A stretch of 64,000 bases of DNA, from positions 28,516,739 to 28,580,738 of the forward strand of contig JAQNBH010000013.1 of the NCBI GenBank assembly GCA_028752905.1, written 5' to 3'. Below are positions 1 through 9,022 of this stretch, in pieces. The stretch comes from Cladorhizidae sp. MBARI D1340-BT2 (lineage: Eukaryota; Porifera; Demospongiae; Poecilosclerida; Cladorhizidae). A program made the position numbers and the translations under genes. Numbering within the stretch: position 1 is the first letter of the stretch; every line of letters begins with the position of its first letter. The notes under the pieces were generated by a model. It saw only the letters and a list, made by a program, of their open reading frames with translations. It searched no databases and was not told where the DNA came from.

Positions 1-222
1 GCCCGTCGTGTGCCTCGTAAATATCTGATGCGTCCCAAACTCGATGTCACGTGCCTCATCAGTAGATGTTTATTTACGCGCGAAGTGGCGTACGCCAAAA
101 ATATCCTTTACCAAAATAGAGGGGGGGTGGCTGCTGTGCAGGACGCACATTACACGAAAACGAGGCCGAAGTTGGATTGCAGCTGTCAACTAACTATGGC
201 ACAGTTTAATGATAGAGCACAC

Positions 223-274
223 CAGCTAAGTCTAGTAACTTCAAATTTTCACGCAGATCTCCGCGGGTGGACAT
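223..274 (-). CDS. Possible first coding exon of a divergent gene
   Basis: On the minus strand an ATG at 274 opens a short frame reading MSTRGDLRENLKLLDLAG, followed by a GT at a plausible donor (minus-strand CTG|GTGTGC, exon end at 223). Without splicing the frame stops four codons later. The ATG lies 153 bp from the ADPGK ATG on the other strand, a layout expected of a head-to-head gene pair. I do not recognise the protein and the rest of the gene would lie outside the window. The evidence is only one short, amino-acid-plausible exon and its position, so chance is a real alternative. Confidence 0.22.
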
Positions 275-307
275 GACACCGTCCTTGTCAGACTCCCTCA
301 CAGTGTA

Positions 308-337
308 TGCGCATTTCGACCCGAGTCGAAATGCGCA
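308..337. repeat. Perfect 13-bp-arm palindrome in ADPGK promoter
   Basis: The arms TGCGCATTTCGAC (308-320) and GTCGAAATGCGCA (325-337) are perfectly complementary around a 4-nt centre (CCGA). Each arm carries TGCGCA, which resembles half of an NRF-1 type GCGCA dyad. Either a dimeric factor site or a DNA/RNA hairpin is possible. Confidence 0.7.
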
Positions 338-358
338 CACCTTGACATCTTGAGGCGG

Positions 359-374
359 TTGCGGCTTTCCGCAA
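359..374. repeat. Second small palindrome in ADPGK promoter
   Basis: TTGCGG (359-364) and CCGCAA (369-374) are inverted copies around CTTT, about 55 bp upstream of the ADPGK ATG. It may fall in the 5' UTR. Confidence 0.5.
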
Positions 375-427
375 AGATACGTAAGGTAAAGGATCGCTTA
401 CTCCGGACAGGAGGCGTGCAGCTTACC

Positions 428-3400
428 ATGGAAACTGGGTTCCGCACCTTCTGTTTTGCTCTAGTTTTAATTGGAGCAGCCGTTTGGTATGATATCTATA
501 GAACCTATGATGAGGATTTGATAACAGAAATTTCGTCATCATGGAAGAAGCACATTCTGAAACCATTCAGAGGGCTATCTAGAATTATTATTGGGTACGT
601 TTCTTCCATCTTTGTGCATAATACAGTGATGAGATTCATTCATTGTGTAGAGTGAATGCCAATCTGGACATGATCGTGTCAGCCCGTGAGCTATTGATGG
701 CTCTAAATGCCACACCCACTGAGCCTGCGGATCACCCCGTCTTAAACTCTGTGGCACAATTGGAACAACTTGTTTCCTTCTCAATGCAAACTTGTGCCGG
801 GGTGGAGCGGACATTTTCCGACCCAGACTTGTTTAATACCATTATAAAGATCTCTGCATCACTTCAACACAGCGTAAGAATATTTACGAGCTGTCAATGG
901 CCAACTAGAGACCTTATTCCATTTAAGTGTATTATTCCATTTAAGTGTATAAGCACACACTATCCATTGCATGCTCGAGAGGGTTGAGTGGCAATAGCCG
1001 AATGAAAATGAACATGGTGTAAAGGATTTGAGCCGAGTGGAACTAAACTGAGGCATTCTGAAGGAACTGTGCTTGAAGGATGCATGGAAGAAGGTGTTCA
1101 TCACACTGAGCAGTGATGTCAGCTGCCACTCGATTTTGCCAATCAATTCTCCGGACCTATGATGTGTGTCAGCTTATACTATGCCTATGGTTGTTAATCC
1201 CTATGGTTGTTAATCCCTATGCTTAGTTTAAGCTCTATGCTTGGTGCACAAGTTATTGAGCGCCCCTCTTCTCATTACTAATTGTCTCTGTTAAAGCAAT
1301 CATTATGGTATCACTGGGAGGGGGAGGGGGGTGGGAGTAGCATGTATGTGCATGCATGTTAACCAAGAACTACTAGTGCCTCCATGCCTATTGCTAGCGG
1401 CAGTTGTCCATAGTTCTCCAATGAGCTTCTTGCTTCTCATTTGCAGGGCATTTCTTGCCATTCTAGCAGCAGTCACTGTCGGTGCAACGCTGCTCCTCCA
1501 TGGCCTATGAACACTTTTCAGTGTGCCCAATGATTGTACATCGGGCTCGTGAAAGATGCCAACCCAACAGTGAACTTGTCGCAAGAATTGTTCTTATCTT
1601 TGGCTAAATCCAGTTTGAAGGGTGTTCTCGTAGTTTTCTTAGGAGATAGGAGAACGCGCTTAGTCAAGTGCAACGCGTGCTTGAGAGCCCAGTCCACCTT
1701 GTGAGACATGCTCCTCCATGGCCGGATAGACTGGGTCTTTCTTGGTCTGGCTCTTTAGCTCCTTCTCGTAGATTGGCTTGATGATATTAGCTCTTTCCCC
1801 CTCTTATCCTGTTGTTCCCGACTAAAAGAAAACTGCAAAATATTTAATGGAAGAGTCAACACGCACTATTTATTGATAGTTCAGTAACTCCTACTCATAG
1901 CAAGTGCCAGTTTTCTTGCAGGTTCAGGTTGGGTTTATAAGCGTGGCGCGCCAAACAACCAGAGGTTATAGCATGTGTAAATATATTCAATGGAAGTAAA
2001 TTCATTATATTTCTCTGTTGCAGTATTACATCGGAGGAAATGCAGCTCTCATGGCAGAAAAGTTTAAAAGTGAAAGTCCTTCCACTCAGGTGAGGTCAAG
2101 AAAAGCACTTTCCCAGGGTAGCCTCCCGCGTGCACTTGCATTTGAGAGGCGGAGCCTGGTTGGAATGCCACATGGTGTTGTTTCTGCTGCACGTCCGAGC
2201 TTGCTCATGTTGTGCATTTCATGTGGTCGCAGGTTTTACTTTATGTAGTTTTTATTGTTGTTGTGTGTGTATGTCTTGTCTGCGATGAAATGCCACAACG
2301 ATCATGGCAGACCATGAACAGGATGTTGAATGCATTGTGTTTGACCAGTATCTTTTTCATGTGTGTGTGTATTGTATGCGTGCGTGCAAGTGACTGTGAG
2401 TCTGAAGTCTTGCCAGTTGGACTAGAGGAGTGGGAGGGATACAGATGAATTGCTTCCCTCCTCTCTCCCCCCGTCCCCAAGAGTAAAACATAAAAAGGAG
2501 AGGAGTTTCTTCTTTGTAATATGGGATCGTTTATTAAAATTGTAGCACATTCTTGCAATGAGCTAATGTAAGAACGTACTTACAACGAACAATTGTAGCA
2601 ACCAATGATTGAAGTAACACGAGGTTGTATTCCAAAATTCAATCATTGGTTGCTACAATTGTTCGTTGTAAGTACGTTCTTACATTGGTGACCCTGACGT
2701 GATCTGAACACGGTGTAGGTCAGTAAAGCCACCTCTCTGAGCTCCTAGTAGTAGACCTGAACAGGGTATGATAAAGGAGGATTTTTCACCAAACAGAAAG
2801 AAATACCCCCAACAGAAATTTCTTCCTCCCCCCCCTCCCCCCCCCCCCCCCCCCCCCCCCCTCTCCTGACCAGACAAGTAATCAGATAATTATATTTTTA
2901 TTTTAAGGGATCACTTTAAATCTTTTTTGTGTGTGTGTTTAGTGCTAATGTTTCAACCGAAATACTTGGTCTTCATCGGGGCCAATGAAGACCCAAGTAC
3001 TTCGGTTGAATTGTACATCTGTTGTAGTTTGTATTTTAGATCTTAATAACCTCCAAGAGAACATTACATTACTCATTTCTGGTCTTTCACTTTTATTGAC
3101 AAGGTACGGATTACCTTCATAGAAGTGGATAGGCCAAGAATGTAATTACATGCACACCAAACCAAACCTCCCCCTCCCTAGCAATGGGTAGGAATTGCCA
3201 GGGGTAGGTTTATGGATAATGCTATCAAACTAGCTTATTGATGGCAACTGAATTTTGCAAAGAGCTGAACCTTCACTGATGAGAATCTTCTTCGAAATGG
3301 ATGTAATATAGAAAATATCTGCCATGTTTGGTTAGTTCTGGAGTCCAACTGTTACCAGAAGGCTGTAGCTGATGCTCTACCTAGTAGCTAGCTAGCATAA

Positions 3401-6400
3401 CAACCACCATAACAACACGAAGGTCATACACGACAAGAAGAAATGAGTGGAAAGATACTGGAGAACAGAAGCTTGGAGTTTGACTTTGCAGAGATGACCG
3501 GCTGCTCAGCTGCTAAACAACAAAACAAACCAACAACAACAAAAATGCCTAATAAAAGTAACAATATTTGATTAACTTGTCAAAAAAGAAAGAAAAAAGA
3601 CTAGACCACCACAACAAGACTGTTTTACCTTTTAAAATCATGCCATACACCAATGTTATATAATTATTGTACAGTCGAGTGTGGGGACTAACTACCCTGC
3701 GGATAGCTGAGGTTCATTATATTTAAAAACTAGGCCATGGATTCCCTGGCAACATGGCTGAAAGTTAGGTAATTACTCCTTCCTATTCACTTGCCTGAAA
3801 TTAGCCCGCTCTGCCCTCAGTACCTACTAATACTTAATTTCTGCCCTCTGCTCTCAGTATTTACTATTAGTTATCCACGAAGGTCTGCAAGTATGCTGTG
3901 AGGAGAGTCTGAGAAGCTGTCCTAGGAAGCCTAGTTATCTAGGCCTGTTGTTATCTAGTAGACTGGTGAAACAAAAGTTATTGAGAGTTCCCTTTGGTAC
4001 ACCCTGACTTTTGTGCTGGATGCCCATATAGCACAGAACTTAGGTTGAGGGAAGGCTCCATAGAGGCTGGTTGCTTATCAGTAAATCTTCTCATCTGTGG
4101 TCTCCTTCTGAGGTCTCCTGTGGTTGTAAGACTAGACCAATTAGCGGTTGCTAAGACACGGTAGAGTAGCCTCGAATAACAGTCTGGATAATCAATGTTC
4201 TACTGTGTCATGGTTTTATATGGTAAAAGGTCATCTAACTTGTGGTCTATATTTGTTTTCTTTATAATAGTTAAAATAATTTTTATTTCATTTTCTCAAC
4301 GAATTCTCAGTTGACCGTAGATACAGTGATGACTTTCTTGATAACTTTCTTGATAACTTTAATTTACTCGCAGAGAAATAAATTTAAGATTATCGAGAAA
4401 GTCATTGCTATTTACTATTATTATAATTGTGGTGGAGGTTCTTGATAAGACTCTTGGGGCCTACATCAAGGAAACTCCTGAATACATTATTATTACCTCT
4501 GCCATTACCTCTGCCAAGGAGGTTGTTTGTCTGCCTGTCTGTTAGAAGGATTACACGGATGGATTTCTATGGAACTTTATGGTCGGGCTATATAGGCATA
4601 TGGGTCGAGGACCAAACCATTAAATCCTGGTGGTAGTAGATGTTGCTAGAAGCCACCATCGCCAGAAATGGCACAGCAGTTACGGTTGTAGGCCATTTTG
4701 TTTAGGGATATATATACCTGCACATACCTGCACATGCGTATTTCTCAGCTCACAGATCGACAACGACTAAGAGACTACGCTAGCTACATTATGGCTTGCA
4801 TAACGCAAGCAGTTTGCTAGCAAGGCTGACCCTCTGGAGCCACTTTCTTTTTTGACAGGCAATCCAATGTAGTTTTATTCATAAAGAAAAATTGTTGGGA
4901 GAGTCGGAGGTTTTCAGTCTCTAATTGTTGTTATTATTATTAGTATTATTAAATTATTTTTATTTTTATTTATTATATTATTATTGTATGCTGTCTTGAT
5001 TGGAGTTTTAATACAGGTTCAAGATGCACGGGTTCAAGATGCACGCTTGTTTGAAGTATAAATGATGTTTAGCATTGGTTGAGCGAATATGAATCCTGGT
5101 TTTCTGCGTGTAATCTTTGCCATATCCAGGTTTATTATATAGCCACAACTGGATCTGTAGGCTTTATTAACTTACTCGATTACTATTATAGCCTTGAAGA
5201 GCCAGAGAATAAGGTAGTAATACTTGTCAGTGCATGTAGAGAAACTATTATAGCCTTGAGGAGCCAGAGAATAAGGTAGTAATACTTGTCAGTGCATGTA
5301 GAGAAACTATTATAGCCTTGAGGAGCCAGAGAATAAGGTAGTAATACTTGCCAGTGCATGTAGAAAAACTATTATAGCTATGAAGAGTCGGAGAATGAGG
5401 TAGTAATACTTGCCATTGCATGTAGAGAAACTATAGGTGCTAATGCCAGCGATATAGCTTGACCGAACTCGTACAAGTCTCCCAACTAGCCACTGGCAAG
5501 TCTTTGGAGTTAGAATCTATCACACCATACTCACTTAGTCTTCTTAAAAGCAGAATGTCTTTATATACAGTTATGGAGTACAACAAAGTTGACACAGAAG
5601 TTACAGGCCATTAAGCCGACGACTACAGCAGCTACCTATATAGTAGTAACAATATACACATGTGCCATGCCCAACTACTTGAAACATACATAGTAGTATA
5701 GTTGAAAGTCCCCAAAGTGTGTTTATATTGTAATGAAATGAGAAATGAGAGAAATGAGAAATGAGGAGGAAAAAATTTTCTCATGAATAATTCATCACTA
5801 ACTGGTAGTCCGTCCCCTTTAAGAAGACTTCTGAATACATTTATTAGATATTGCTTTATTGTTGTAGGTTGTGTTGATTGGATCATAGGGCCCAAATTAA
5901 GGATACTTCTGAATACATTTATTAAATATTGTTTTATTGTTGATTAAAGTCGTTGGGGCCAAATTAAGGATTTCTGAATACATTTATTAAATATTGTTTT
6001 ATTGTTGTAGGTTGTATTGATTGGAGTCATAGGGCCCAAATTAAGGAGACTTCTGAATACTGATATCGTGACACCTGATTTTAACGAGAATGCCAAGGAA
6101 GAAGTGCACATGATATTGGAATATTCGTCTGAAGAGGAATGGGGGGAAATGAAATCTTTCTGCGCAAACAGAGTAATTTTTTCCCACGATGTTTCGAACT
6201 CTAAAATGGTGGCTTTAGAGCAGCTTGAAGTAGCAGTGAACAGAGCAGACTTCGATCTTGTTGTGCTCTCTGGAGCTCATATTTTAGAAGCGCAATCCAA
6301 AGAGTTTTGGGTTAAGCGTTTGCACGATGCTGCAGCGACTTTAGAATCCATTTCAGCTCCTGTACATTGGGAGCTGGCTACTGTAGGAAACAAGGATTTT

Positions 6401-6979
6401 TGCTATCACATGGCTCAAACGCTATTTCCCAGAGTGGAATCTCTTGGTCTGAATGAGCAGGAACTGTTGTTTGTTGCTCAATCTCATAAAGCTCCCTTCG
6501 ACTTCAGTGCTATTCCTTCTAAACCTGGCATTGATTATGCTTCCGACTTGTTGCAATGGTTCATGCTGACCTTCAGTTCCAGAAGTGAGAAGTCTTCGAT
6601 TCTTACACGAGTTCACCTCCATACACTCTCCTTCCATCTCATAGCTACTGTGGCGGGTGGCCCGTGGACAAACAACAAAGAAGCGGTGATGGCAGGAGCT
6701 AAGACTGCTGGATTACAGGCGTGCAGTGTGAAGACTTTCCATTCAACATTGTTTACGATCCTCCTCCCCAAAGAATTCTACGTTTCTGCGACGGATGGGA
6801 AACTCTCCAAACATTTGTTGACGGCAGCTGGTGGATGGGCCGAGTGGTCAAGGGATGGAATTCTGTATTACTTGAGTCCTGTGTTGGTGTGCAAAAATCC
6901 GTCAAAGACTGTGGGGTTGGGCGACGCTATCTCAGCCAGCGGTCTTTTATATTCACAGTTTGTGAAATTTAGCAAATAA
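428..6979 (+). CDS. ADPGK: ADP-dependent glucokinase (4 exons, complete)
   Basis: The predicted enzyme phosphorylates glucose using ADP as donor, giving glucose-6-phosphate and AMP; the animal family is anchored in the endoplasmic reticulum. Exons: 428-594, 651-873, 2024-2089 and 6011-6979. All junctions are GT-AG and the frame stays open across them (phases 2, 0, 0), giving 474 residues, close to the ~497 of human ADPGK. Residues ~7-23 form one hydrophobic membrane anchor. VNANLDMIVS opens exon 2. GGNAAL (~134-139, exon 3) is the sugar-binding motif. Exon 4 carries VIGPKL, MILEY..EEW, ANRVIFSHDVSN, VVLSG, LGLNEQELLF and the terminal GLGD (~454-457), whose Asp is the catalytic base. No key motif is missing. 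The ATG at 428 is chosen because it directly precedes the anchor. Intron 1 is 56 bp; intron 3 is 3.9 kb and full of repeats. The family assignment is from recalled motifs and I am very sure of it. Confidence 0.96.
874..2023 (+). other. ADPGK intron 2
   Basis: This 1150 bp intron lies between exons 2 and 3 (donor AGC|GTAAGA, acceptor TTGCAG|TAT). It contains a short direct repeat near 1190-1215 and a G-rich stretch near 1318-1332. An antisense frame around 1518-1780 is amino-acid-plausible but matches nothing I recognise. No other feature is supported. Confidence 0.6.
2565..2686. repeat. Perfect 48-bp-arm inverted repeat
   Basis: The arm 2565-2612 is the exact reverse complement of 2639-2686, with a 26-nt spacer between. 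The outer ends read TGTAAGAACG and CGTTCTTACA, the TG..CA form of LTR termini. Such a perfect palindrome suggests a recent inversion or an element that folds back. Confidence 0.85.
2686..2703 (+). other. tRNA-Trp-type primer binding site (LTR retroelement remnant)
   Basis: TGGTGACCCTGACGTGAT begins 1 nt after an LTR-like end (CTTACA at 2679-2684). It is complementary to the 3' end of eukaryotic tRNA-Trp as I recall it, with a single difference that a G-U pair would tolerate. A TGG start directly after an LTR end is the hallmark of a primer binding site. No gag or pol follows, so this is a fragment. Confidence 0.5.
2829..2861 (+). repeat. Poly-C tract
   Basis: A nearly pure C run of about 33 bp in ADPGK intron 3. 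Its length is likely polymorphic or an assembly weak point. Confidence 0.9.
2952..3010. repeat. Fold-back repeat, short
   Basis: The arms start TTCAACCGAA (2952) and end TTCGGTTGAA (3010). They pair along ~25 nt around a short spacer, with TCTTCAT/ATGAAGA at the centre. A related half-copy occurs at 46422-46450. It resembles the larger fold-back family described at 61443-61558. Confidence 0.7.
3360..3570. repeat. Dispersed repeat shared with 44290-44560
   Basis: The stretch around 3470-3520 (a GGAGTTTGACTTTGCA-like block followed by CTGCTCA and CAACAAACAAA-type sequence) recurs near 44380-44460 in the same orientation with substantial divergence. No coding potential and no terminal structure were seen. 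Confidence 0.5.
5182..5434 (+). repeat. 62-bp tandem repeat, about 4 copies
   Basis: Units begin with ACTATTATAGC at 5182, 5244, 5306 and 5368. The first three are nearly identical and the fourth is diverged. It lies in ADPGK intron 3 and has no evident function. Confidence 0.9.
5826..6010 (+). repeat. Tandem copies of the ADPGK intron-3/exon-4 boundary
   Basis: About 70-80 bp units, each with CTTCTGAATACATTTATTA, a T-rich tract and the start of exon 4 (GGGCCCAAATTAAGGA-like), occur immediately upstream of the real exon 4. The copy at 5861-5912 keeps an intact TTGTAG acceptor with exon sequence starting at 5868. A 1-bp loss there brings TAG into frame at 5886-5888. The next copy has lost its acceptor. 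A weaker similarity occurs near 4430-4490. Confidence 0.85.
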
Positions 6980-7035
6980 TTTTTATTTGTTATGACTTTT
7001 TTTATTTGAATGAAATGAAAATTGTCCCACAACCC

Positions 7036-7215
7036 AATGAGTACCGGTATAACGTATACGTATGTAGCTGCTAACCAACTGCAGCGCAAGCTCTGTGATC
7101 AGCAAGCAATGGCTGCTCCCCCAATGAGTACTGGTATAACGTATACGTATGTATATAGCTGCTAACCAACTGCAGCGCAAGCTCTGTGATCAGCAAGCAA
7201 TGGCTGCTCCCCAAG
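7036..7215 (+). repeat. Two-copy ~100-bp tandem duplication
   Basis: A block beginning CCAATGAGTA(C)(C/T)GGTATAACG and ending AATGGCTGCTCCCC occurs twice in a row with few differences, the second copy a few bases longer. Short duplicated ORFs here are shadows of the repeat. Confidence 0.9.
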
Positions 7216-7616
7216 GATATATACATAATACCAGTAAAAGGTTCAGTTACAACAGCATGGTACTCCATCATTACATATTTAGATACATCATTATGTCTTG
7301 ACGGCAATACCACAGTGATCAAAATAAGTATGTCAGGTGTATATATCATACATAGAAGGATTTGAAGATGATTGGATGCCTGCTAAGCTATATGCGACAC
7401 CTTGGCATAATGGTCATAATGGTTAATGGGAAAACAAGGAAAAAGGGGAAATTATGGAAGGCGGGTATATAATATATTTGTAACAATAAGTCCCCCCCCC
7501 ATCATAATTAATTACATATACATAACAAACTACTTGTGTATTGATTGACATGTAATGTAAAAATATATAAGCTGACCCTTTACCTGGGGGGGGGGGGGAA
7601 TGATCAGGGAAAACAA

Positions 7617-7690
7617 ATTCCTGATGGAGGCTAGAGCGAAACATCAAGAGAGTGAATTTGAAGTTGATATAGAGAGAGAGAGTCATTGTG
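7617..7690 (+). repeat. Hammerhead-like repeat family, diverged copy
   Basis: ATTCCTGATGG, a short stem region and GCGAAACATC are followed by GAGTGAATTTGAAGTTGAT, as in the better copies at 7752 and 41427. The helix II segment is shortened. Confidence 0.5.
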
Positions 7691-7751
7691 ATCTATTGTG
7701 GTGACGATAACCAGGGCACACTTTTGCTTTGTGTAAGTTCCCGCTCTAGCC

Positions 7752-7872
7752 TTATTCCTGATGAAGACTAATATAGAGCATCTAGTCGAAACATTGAGTG
7801 AATAATATTTGAAGGTGATTATTGAGAAGGTGATTTTTATGTTATTATGTGAACTGAGAGTTCATTGAGAGT
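7752..7872 (+). repeat. Hammerhead-like repeat family copy
   Basis: TTATTC precedes CTGATGA; a stem with CTAG..CTAG follows, then GAAACATT and GAGTGAA. The downstream block GAGAAGGTGATTTTTATGTT and ACTGAGAGTTCATTGAGA is shared with 41427-41541. The flanks TTATTC and GAGTGAA can pair over 6 bp if two G-T pairs are allowed. Confidence 0.7.
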
Positions 7873-8235
7873 ATAGAAGATGCCACACATGCCATCAACC
7901 ACAAGGAATTACATGCACGATAGCGACCCGTCAATGAATGCAACTTATTATTATTGTTATTGTTATTATCATCATCATCATCATCATCATTATTATTATT
8001 ATCGTTATTATTATTATTAACTACAGTACACATGAATCACGGATGAGGTCACAATGATATGAGGATGCTCTCCTATATAGTAGCCAATAATATGCAAGGG
8101 GAGAGAACCCTAGAACAATTTACACATGAACATTGAAAGGGGAATGTGAATGAGTTATTTGAATCAAATATTGTAAGAAATGATTATGAAAATACGAGAT
8201 TGAGGTTGCCCTTTCACTCTGGAGTGATGACCTTG

Positions 8236-9022
8236 TCTTGCCTCCTTCAGCCCCGCCTGCTTCCCATCAGCAGAAGTCATGGGACATCCCTCGTATTTTG
8301 GAAAGGGCAGAGTCACTTTTGCGGAATGCTAGTGACCCCAAAACCAGAGCTCGTCTCCTCGCAGTGTCTGCATGTAAGTCAGGTGCCTACCTGCCAATCT
8401 CCTCACTGGGTCTCCGAATGAGCGATGATGTAGTCTGAATAGCAGTTTGGCTACGTCTTGGAGCACCCCTGTGCCAGCCACACTCTTGTAGTTACTGTGA
8501 ATCGGATGTCAACCAGTTTGGCACGCATGGGTTGAGCTGCAGGCACAGTCAGGGAAGCCATGGTGCTTTAAATAACATCATCCATCGGTCATTAACTGCT
8601 GCAAATGTCCCTTCCCGGCTGGAGCCCTCAGGTCTGCTTTGGTCCGATGGACCTGATGGCATGTCCATCATTCCGGTCAAGTGGTAGACTCTTGGTATGG
8701 GATGCAACCTGCAGTGACATCTTTGCCACATCCAACCTTTTGGCTGCAGACACTGAGGTTGGTGCAGTGGCAGTCCAGGCGAAGATTTTGAAGGGTCAGA
8801 AGTACGCCCACCTGGACTCGGCACAAGTTTGTACCTGTCGCGGTAGAGACTTGTGAATCCTTTGGGTCTCAAGCAAAGGCATTCTTCAGGGAGTTGGGAC
8901 GCCGCTTGAGGTCAGTGACTTACGAAGAGAACTCCCATCAACATCTTCTTCACGGATTTCTGTGGCTGTGCAGCGTGGGAATGCAGCCTCAGTAATGGGA
9001 TCTTTGCCATCAGGGTTGGGGA
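8236..9022 (+). pseudogene. Non-LTR reverse transcriptase, C-terminal part (decayed)
   Basis: Frames joined by shifts read ..SWDIPRILERAESLLRNA.., LLAVSACKSGAYLPISSLG, a Cys/His cluster (C..H.C..C..D...G.HGLSCRHS), LNNIIHRSLTAANVPSRLE, PSGLLWSDGPDGMS, LLVWDATCSDIFATSN, KYAHLDSAQ, ETCESFGSQAKAFFRELG and SVAVQRGNAASVMG. This order is that of the C-terminal region of a reverse transcriptase family I know from sponge and coral genomes. There are at least two in-frame stops (near 8434 and 8685) and several frameshifts. The RT core is absent. It is the same family as the fragments at 25405-26122. Confidence 0.8.

Larger units (their letters stand above)
275..427. promoter_or_regulatory. ADPGK upstream region, possibly bidirectional promoter
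   Basis: This is the 153 bp between the putative divergent ATG and the ADPGK ATG. It is richer in CpG than the surrounding AT-rich DNA and holds two separate perfect palindromes (308-337 and 359-374). No TATA box is evident. The promoter role is inferred from position and composition only. Confidence 0.4.
2090..6010 (+). other. ADPGK intron 3, repeat-rich
   Basis: The donor CAG|GTGAGG follows exon 3 and the acceptor GTTGTAG at 6004-6010 precedes exon 4. The 3.9 kb intron contains a 48-bp-arm palindrome with an LTR-like end, a poly-C tract, a fold-back repeat, a dispersed repeat shared with ~44.3-44.6 kb, a 62-bp tandem array, and decayed copies of the exon-4 boundary. No other coding exon was seen. 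Confidence 0.7.
6980..8235. other. ADPGK 3' flank, repeats only
   Basis: The stretch holds the ADPGK 3' end (no canonical AATAAA seen close to the stop), a two-copy tandem duplication, two repeats with a CTGATG..GAAAC core, an ATT/ATC microsatellite at ~7946-8021, and poly-C/poly-G tracts near 7492 and 7588. No gene was recognised. Confidence 0.6.

Noticed and set aside
1303..1780. Antisense coding-like frames in ADPGK intron 2 (ERANIIKPIYEKELKSQ, SHKVDWALKHALHLTKRVLL)
   Set aside because: Amino-acid-plausible but in two different frames with no recognised family and no splice solution; kept only as a possible transposon scrap.
2212..2448. Hydrophobic ORF in ADPGK intron 3 as a small membrane protein
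   Set aside because: GT-rich low-complexity sequence inside an intron, with an overlapping open frame on the other strand.
6422..7349. Short ORFs overlapping ADPGK exon 4 and its 3' flank on either strand
   Set aside because: Shadows of the exon and of the 100-bp tandem duplication.
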